From Planctomycetota bacterium (GTDB lineage Bacteria; Planctomycetota; Phycisphaerae; Phycisphaerales; Zrk34): DNA of 64,000 bases. Each line of letters starts with the position of its first letter. Position 1 is the first letter of the stretch. The stretch is taken from positions 62,001 through 126,000 of the forward strand of contig WGMD01000011.1 in assembly GCA_016125255.1 (NCBI GenBank). The letters are read 5' to 3'. The notes below the pieces were generated by a model. It was not told the origin of the DNA, did not search any database, and saw only the letters and a program-made list of their open reading frames with translations. The position numbers were made by a program, and so were the translations under genes. Below, piece after piece: positions 60,527-64,000 of this stretch.

Positions 60527-62582
60527 GGCCGTGCGCAAGAACGCCCCCGCCCCGATCAACTGGTCGGACTGGATCGCCGTCGATGACGCGGCGGCGCGTC
60601 TGGGTGCTCATCGCGATTCGCTTTCGCGTCGATGCCGTGAAGAGCTTGAGGCGCGCGGGCTGGCGATGAAGGCGCAGGTGATGAAGGGTTCGCCCGCGCA
60701 GTGGTTCGTGCGTCGGAGCATGGACCACCGCCTTCACGTCGAGCAGGCCGACCGACCTTCGCACCTGGACCGCTTCACCGACAAACAGCGGACGGTCATC
60801 TATGCGAAGCTGCGTTGCCTGGAGCTATACCGGCACATGCGATCGACGCGGCCGGGGCCGGTCAGCGCTTGGGTCGATCGCTTCGCCGAGCAACTGACCG
60901 CGACGGAGCAAGTCAAGCTCGCGGAGTCGGGCATCACGTTCAGCGTGTCGGCTCGAACGCTGCGCCGTTGGGATCGCGCGTACCACGGGCCGGAGGATGT
61001 TCACAAGCTCGCCGACGATCGCGGGGGCGATCAGAAGAATCAGGGCGACCCGACCGCCTGGAATTACTTCAAGGGCATCTTCCTGGAACAGCGCAAGCCG
61101 TCGAAACGAAGCTGCTGGAAGCGGGCCGGCGAGTGGGCGGAAGGTCACGGCGTGGCGTGGTGTTCGTACGCCAGTCTCATCCGCCAGCTTGATGATCGGA
61201 TACCCAAAGAGCAGCAGGTGATGCACCGCGACCCGGCGCGATGGCGCAGTCAGTTTGCAGCGTATATCGAGCAGGATACGGAGCGGTTCGCCGCCGGTCA
61301 GTGTTGGGTCGGCGATCATCGTCCGCTGGACCTGCTGTGTCGCATCCGCGATCACATCTTCCGTCCGTACATCACGACATGGCTGGACTGGCGCACGAGG
61401 AAGATTGTCGGTTGGGCGATGAGCGAGAATCCCAACTCCAGCACGATCCTTGCCGCGCTTCGTATGGGCCTGCTCGACGAAACGAACATGGGCGGTCCGC
61501 TGTTTATCTGGATGGACAACGGGCGCGACTTCGATTGCTACAGCTTCCACGGCCGCACGAAGCGTCAGCGGTTGAGCAAGGTCCGCGTGCAACTCGACGA
61601 AGACAAAACCGGCGGACTGCTCAAGCACCTGGGCATCGAAGCTCACTTCGCCATCGCGCACAACCCGCAGGGCAAGGCGCGGCAAGAGCGATGGTATGCG
61701 ACGGTCGGCGATCACTTTGACAAGACGTTCGCCACCTACACCGGCCCGGACCCGATGCGCAAGCCGGAGCAGCTCAAGGATGTCGTGAAGGACCTGCACA
61801 AAGTGCCGACGTTCGAGCATGTCCGCGAGCGATTCGGGGAGTTCGTCGAGGGCTACAACAAAGACGCCGATCACACGATTGACGACATGGTTGATTCGGA
61901 CAGGGCGCGACTCTCGCCCGTCCAGGCGATGGCGCGTTGGTGTCAGACGCGGCGCGTCATGGCCGATCCGTCGTCGCTCGACCTGCTATTGATGCAGCAT
62001 CACAAGCCCGTGCGCGTTGGGCGCAACGGCATCACGATCACCGTCGCCGGCGGGCGACTTCGATACGGTCAGTTCTCCGACGCGCTTCGCCGCTTCAAGG
62101 GCACGAAGGAAACCGTGCGCGTGGCCTACGACCCGAACGACATGCGCACGATTAGCGTCCGGTCGATGCAGTTCGAGTTCATCTGCACCGCTCAAATCAA
62201 CGCGACCGGCGGGCGTCACGCCGACCCGATCAATCGTCAGCACGTCGCGGGCATGGCGCGGCAGAAGTCGGCTTATAACCGCAGCTTCAAGTACGTCGCG
62301 GACAATCGGGAAGTGGAGTACCTCAGCGACGAGGAAAGGCTTGCCGAGCATGTCGCACGGTCGAACGAACCCGATCAGCAAGCGGCTGATCCGACAACGT
62401 TAAAAATCATTCAAACGCCTGTCGATGGCGAGTCGAAAGGCCATCGAAGCCGCAAGGCGGCGGGCGCGGAGTCGCACACAAACCATGCGAGCGATGCGGA
62501 CCCGCTCGCCTGGTCATCGGCGTACAGCACGCCGCAGCGGTTCGACGCGGACCAGGACAACGACCTACTCGGCGGATGGTGA
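60519..62582 (+). CDS. MuA-like DDE transposase
   Basis: 687 residues (Mu A is 663). The N-terminal part has helix-turn-helix-like domains (WIAVDDAAARLGAHRDSLSR; SARTLRRWDRAYHG), the catalytic core has D266 (WVGDHRPLD), D333 (IWMDNGRDF) and E390 (QGKARQERWY) with spacings 67 and 57, almost identical to Mu A (269, 336, 392), and the C-terminal beta-barrel is VRVGRNGITITVAGGRLRYG. It catalyses replicative transposition. GGAAAGGGG precedes ATG 60519. The last 80 residues are hydrophilic and probably bind B. Confidence 0.92.
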   Translation: MAEAVRKNAPAPINWSDWIAVDDAAARLGAHRDSLSRRCREELEARGLAMKAQVMKGSPAQWFVRRSMDHRLHVEQADRPSHLDRFTDKQRTVIYAKLRCLELYRHMRSTRPGPVSAWVDRFAEQLTATEQVKLAESGITFSVSARTLRRWDRAYHGPEDVHKLADDRGGDQKNQGDPTAWNYFKGIFLEQRKPSKRSCWKRAGEWAEGHGVAWCSYASLIRQLDDRIPKEQQVMHRDPARWRSQFAAYIEQDTERFAAGQCWVGDHRPLDLLCRIRDHIFRPYITTWLDWRTRKIVGWAMSENPNSSTILAALRMGLLDETNMGGPLFIWMDNGRDFDCYSFHGRTKRQRLSKVRVQLDEDKTGGLLKHLGIEAHFAIAHNPQGKARQERWYATVGDHFDKTFATYTGPDPMRKPEQLKDVVKDLHKVPTFEHVRERFGEFVEGYNKDADHTIDDMVDSDRARLSPVQAMARWCQTRRVMADPSSLDLLLMQHHKPVRVGRNGITITVAGGRLRYGQFSDALRRFKGTKETVRVAYDPNDMRTISVRSMQFEFICTAQINATGGRHADPINRQHVAGMARQKSAYNRSFKYVADNREVEYLSDEERLAEHVARSNEPDQQAADPTTLKIIQTPVDGESKGHRSRKAAGAESHTNHASDADPLAWSSAYSTPQRFDADQDNDLLGGW

Positions 62583-62585
62583 CGC

Positions 62586-63701
62586 ATGGACAATGACCAC
62601 CCCATCATCGACGAGCTGAGCATTGAAGCTCGGATTCTCAAGCAAGCAAGGATGCTGCCTGTGGACCAGACCCTTACCGACGAACAGATCGCCGGCGTTG
62701 TCGGCACGTTCAACGCCTACATCGCCGAACACCAGGTCACGATCAGTCAGGTCGCCCGAAAGATCGGCGTCAGCAACGGCGTCGTCAGCCAGTGGCGATC
62801 GGGCAAGTATCAGAAGGGCGACGTGCAGCGCATCACACGCCAGGTCAACAACTGGCTTGAGCAGGACGCGCGCCGCCGTCACGCCGCGATCGAAGTCGAT
62901 TACGTGCCGACGCAGATCGCCGAGCGCATGCGGACGGTCATCAATGTCGCGTGCGACACGACGGCGATGGCGGCGATCGTGTCGCCGGCGGGGTCGGGGA
63001 AGACGATGCTGCTGGAGCTTTGCGCCGAAGAGCGGTCGGGCTTCTACATGTACTGCGACGAAACCATGACGCCCAAGGCGTTCCTTGAAGAGCTTTGCCG
63101 CACCATCGGCATCACGAGCTATTCGATCAACAAGGCCCGCATGTTGCAGCACATCGTGGACAAGCTCAAGGGCACGAGCCGCCCGATCGTGCTCGATGAG
63201 TCGCACCGCCTGAACCCCAGTTGCTTCGGCACGATTCGCACGATTCACGACCGGGCCGGCGTGTCGGTCATCATGGCCGGGACATACGAGATTATCGACC
63301 GCATCAGCGATCAGTCGGCGGGTCGCGGTCAGATGGCTTCACGCTGCCTTCGCTTCAATGCGATGGACGTGATTTACGACGCCGAGCAGGACCCCGGCAG
63401 TCGTCGTGCGAAGCTCGGCCCGCCGCTCTACACGAAGGACGAATGTCGCCGCCTTTTCGGCAAGATGAAGGTGCGGTTCGGCGACGGCGGGTTTGAACTG
63501 GCCTGGGCGTTGGCGTGCCTGCCCGGCTACGGCTGTCTCCGCCTCGTGCGTCGCATCCTTGAGCTTTGCCGCACGCGATGGCCCGGCGAAGCGGTCACAC
63601 GCGACCGCATGATCAACGCCTTGAAGCTCATTCACTCGGCGCATGGCGCTCATATCTGCACCATCGCCGACCGGCACATCGAGCAGACCGAAGCCGCCTG
63701 A
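62586..63701 (+). CDS. MuB-like AAA+ target-selection ATPase
   Basis: 371 residues (Mu B is 312). N-terminal HTH (TISQVARKIGVSNGVVSQWR, residues 52-71), Walker A SPAGSGKT (133-140), Walker B IVLDESH (D204, E205) and an AAA lid. It binds target DNA, activates A and gives target immunity. The gene starts 3 nt after the transposase stop. The extra length is at both ends. Confidence 0.9.
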   Translation: MDNDHPIIDELSIEARILKQARMLPVDQTLTDEQIAGVVGTFNAYIAEHQVTISQVARKIGVSNGVVSQWRSGKYQKGDVQRITRQVNNWLEQDARRRHAAIEVDYVPTQIAERMRTVINVACDTTAMAAIVSPAGSGKTMLLELCAEERSGFYMYCDETMTPKAFLEELCRTIGITSYSINKARMLQHIVDKLKGTSRPIVLDESHRLNPSCFGTIRTIHDRAGVSVIMAGTYEIIDRISDQSAGRGQMASRCLRFNAMDVIYDAEQDPGSRRAKLGPPLYTKDECRRLFGKMKVRFGDGGFELAWALACLPGYGCLRLVRRILELCRTRWPGEAVTRDRMINALKLIHSAHGAHICTIADRHIEQTEAA

Positions 63702-63715
63702 CGGAGCAACCACCA

Positions 63716-64000
63716 TGCCCAATGACACCTACGAATCAATCATCCGTCACACGATCCAGCGGATGCGGATCAGGCCGTGCCGGAACAAGCTGATGGCCCT
63801 GGCCGACAAGGACCTGTCGGAAGTATGCCTTCGTCTGGTGACGAACGTCGAAAGGCACGACGAGCTAATTCAGTGGGTCTTTGATACGCATGGGCTGGTG
63901 ATGCTCAAGTCGTCGTTGTCGCGGTTCATCGTCGAGTTCCGCAAGACGGCCGCATTGGTCCAGGACGCCATGCTGGTCGGCGTCGGCCTCGCGGACGATC
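63716..64000 (+). CDS. Probable Mu gp27/DUF3486-like small terminase, 3'-truncated
   Basis: 95 residues are visible; the frame runs off the window. It starts MPNDTYESIIRHTIQ. A helix-turn-helix-like segment (RHDELIQWVFDTHGLVMLKS, then SLSRFIVEFRK) is similar in outline to phage proteins that recognise DNA for packaging. CGGAGCAACC lies before the ATG. The assignment rests on one segment. Confidence 0.4.

Larger units (their letters stand above)
49600..64000. mobile_element. Mu-like transposable prophage, right end outside the window
   Basis: The region carries DDE transposase A and ATPase B genes of the Mu type, a repressor/ImmA switch, terminase, portal/Mu-F, HK97 protease and capsid, a virion protein and tape measure. 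The left limit is set only roughly between flgM and the tape measure, where GC falls and TCCGAWA and TGTCCAAA words recur; no terminal repeat is proved. The right end is beyond 64000. Confidence 0.75.

Noticed and set aside
1-64000. tRNA or rRNA genes
   Set aside because: No T-loop/anticodon arrangement or rRNA sequence was found on reading; a tRNA search program would be decisive.

Overview
The window is GC-rich bacterial DNA and most resembles a flagellated planctomycete of the Phycisphaerae type. I infer this from the gene mix: PEP-CTERM surface proteins, an ECF sigma/FecR pair coupled to a LamG-like exported protein and a type II pseudopilin, ComEC, LexA, flagellar FliD/FliS/FlgM, and many large secreted proteins of unknown function. 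No rRNA or tRNA was seen, so the taxonomy is an inference.

Layout. 0-6 kb: end of a TPR gene, a glycogen-synthase-like glycosyltransferase, a ParD/ParE-type toxin-antitoxin pair whose toxin frame is broken by one stop codon, ilvN and two membrane proteins. 6-8.2 kb: two paralogous PEP-CTERM genes, each with a matching promoter and an intrinsic terminator. 8.3-13.7 kb: two coupled exported proteins and a GH35-like protein that appears to lack its nucleophile. 13.8-19.6 kb: lipoprotein MsrA, an OPT transporter, a PilT-type ATPase and a secreted helical-barrel protein. 19.6-23.4 kb: fliD (unusually long) and fliS. 23.6-28.8 kb: a Tyr/Gly-rich exported protein, ComEC, and lexA with a long overlapping upstream frame. 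29-37 kb: SGNH-like protein, Kup, GNAT, a cytochrome b562/azurin redox pair, a globin-like protein, glyA and an anchored propeller-like protein. 37-45.4 kb: a four-gene operon (ECF sigma, FecR-like, LamG/PEP-CTERM, pseudopilin) in which every junction is a 4-nt ATGA overlap, and a giant autotransporter-type beta-strand repeat protein. 45.6-49.4 kb: two small exported or membrane proteins, a 140-bp palindromic element, a domain-swapped HldE and flgM.

From about 49.6 kb to the right edge lies a Mu-like transposable prophage. A Cro/C1-type repressor gene reads left and an ImmA-like protease gene reads right across a shared operator/promoter region. Rightward follow a small gene, a MuA-like DDE transposase, a MuB-like ATPase and a probable small terminase. 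Leftward, in line with the repressor, lie a small gene, terminase, a fused portal/Mu-F protein, HK97-type protease and capsid, a virion protein and a tape measure, after which no further tail genes are seen. It therefore combines Mu-type transposition with an HK97-type head in a divergent layout.

Three flagellar genes (fliD, fliS, flgM) share CTCA(A/C)-N19-CGATA(A/T) upstream, a probable sigma-28 promoter for this lineage. Intergenic space is rich in palindromic repeats, and three repeat types also sit in frame inside the FecR-like gene.
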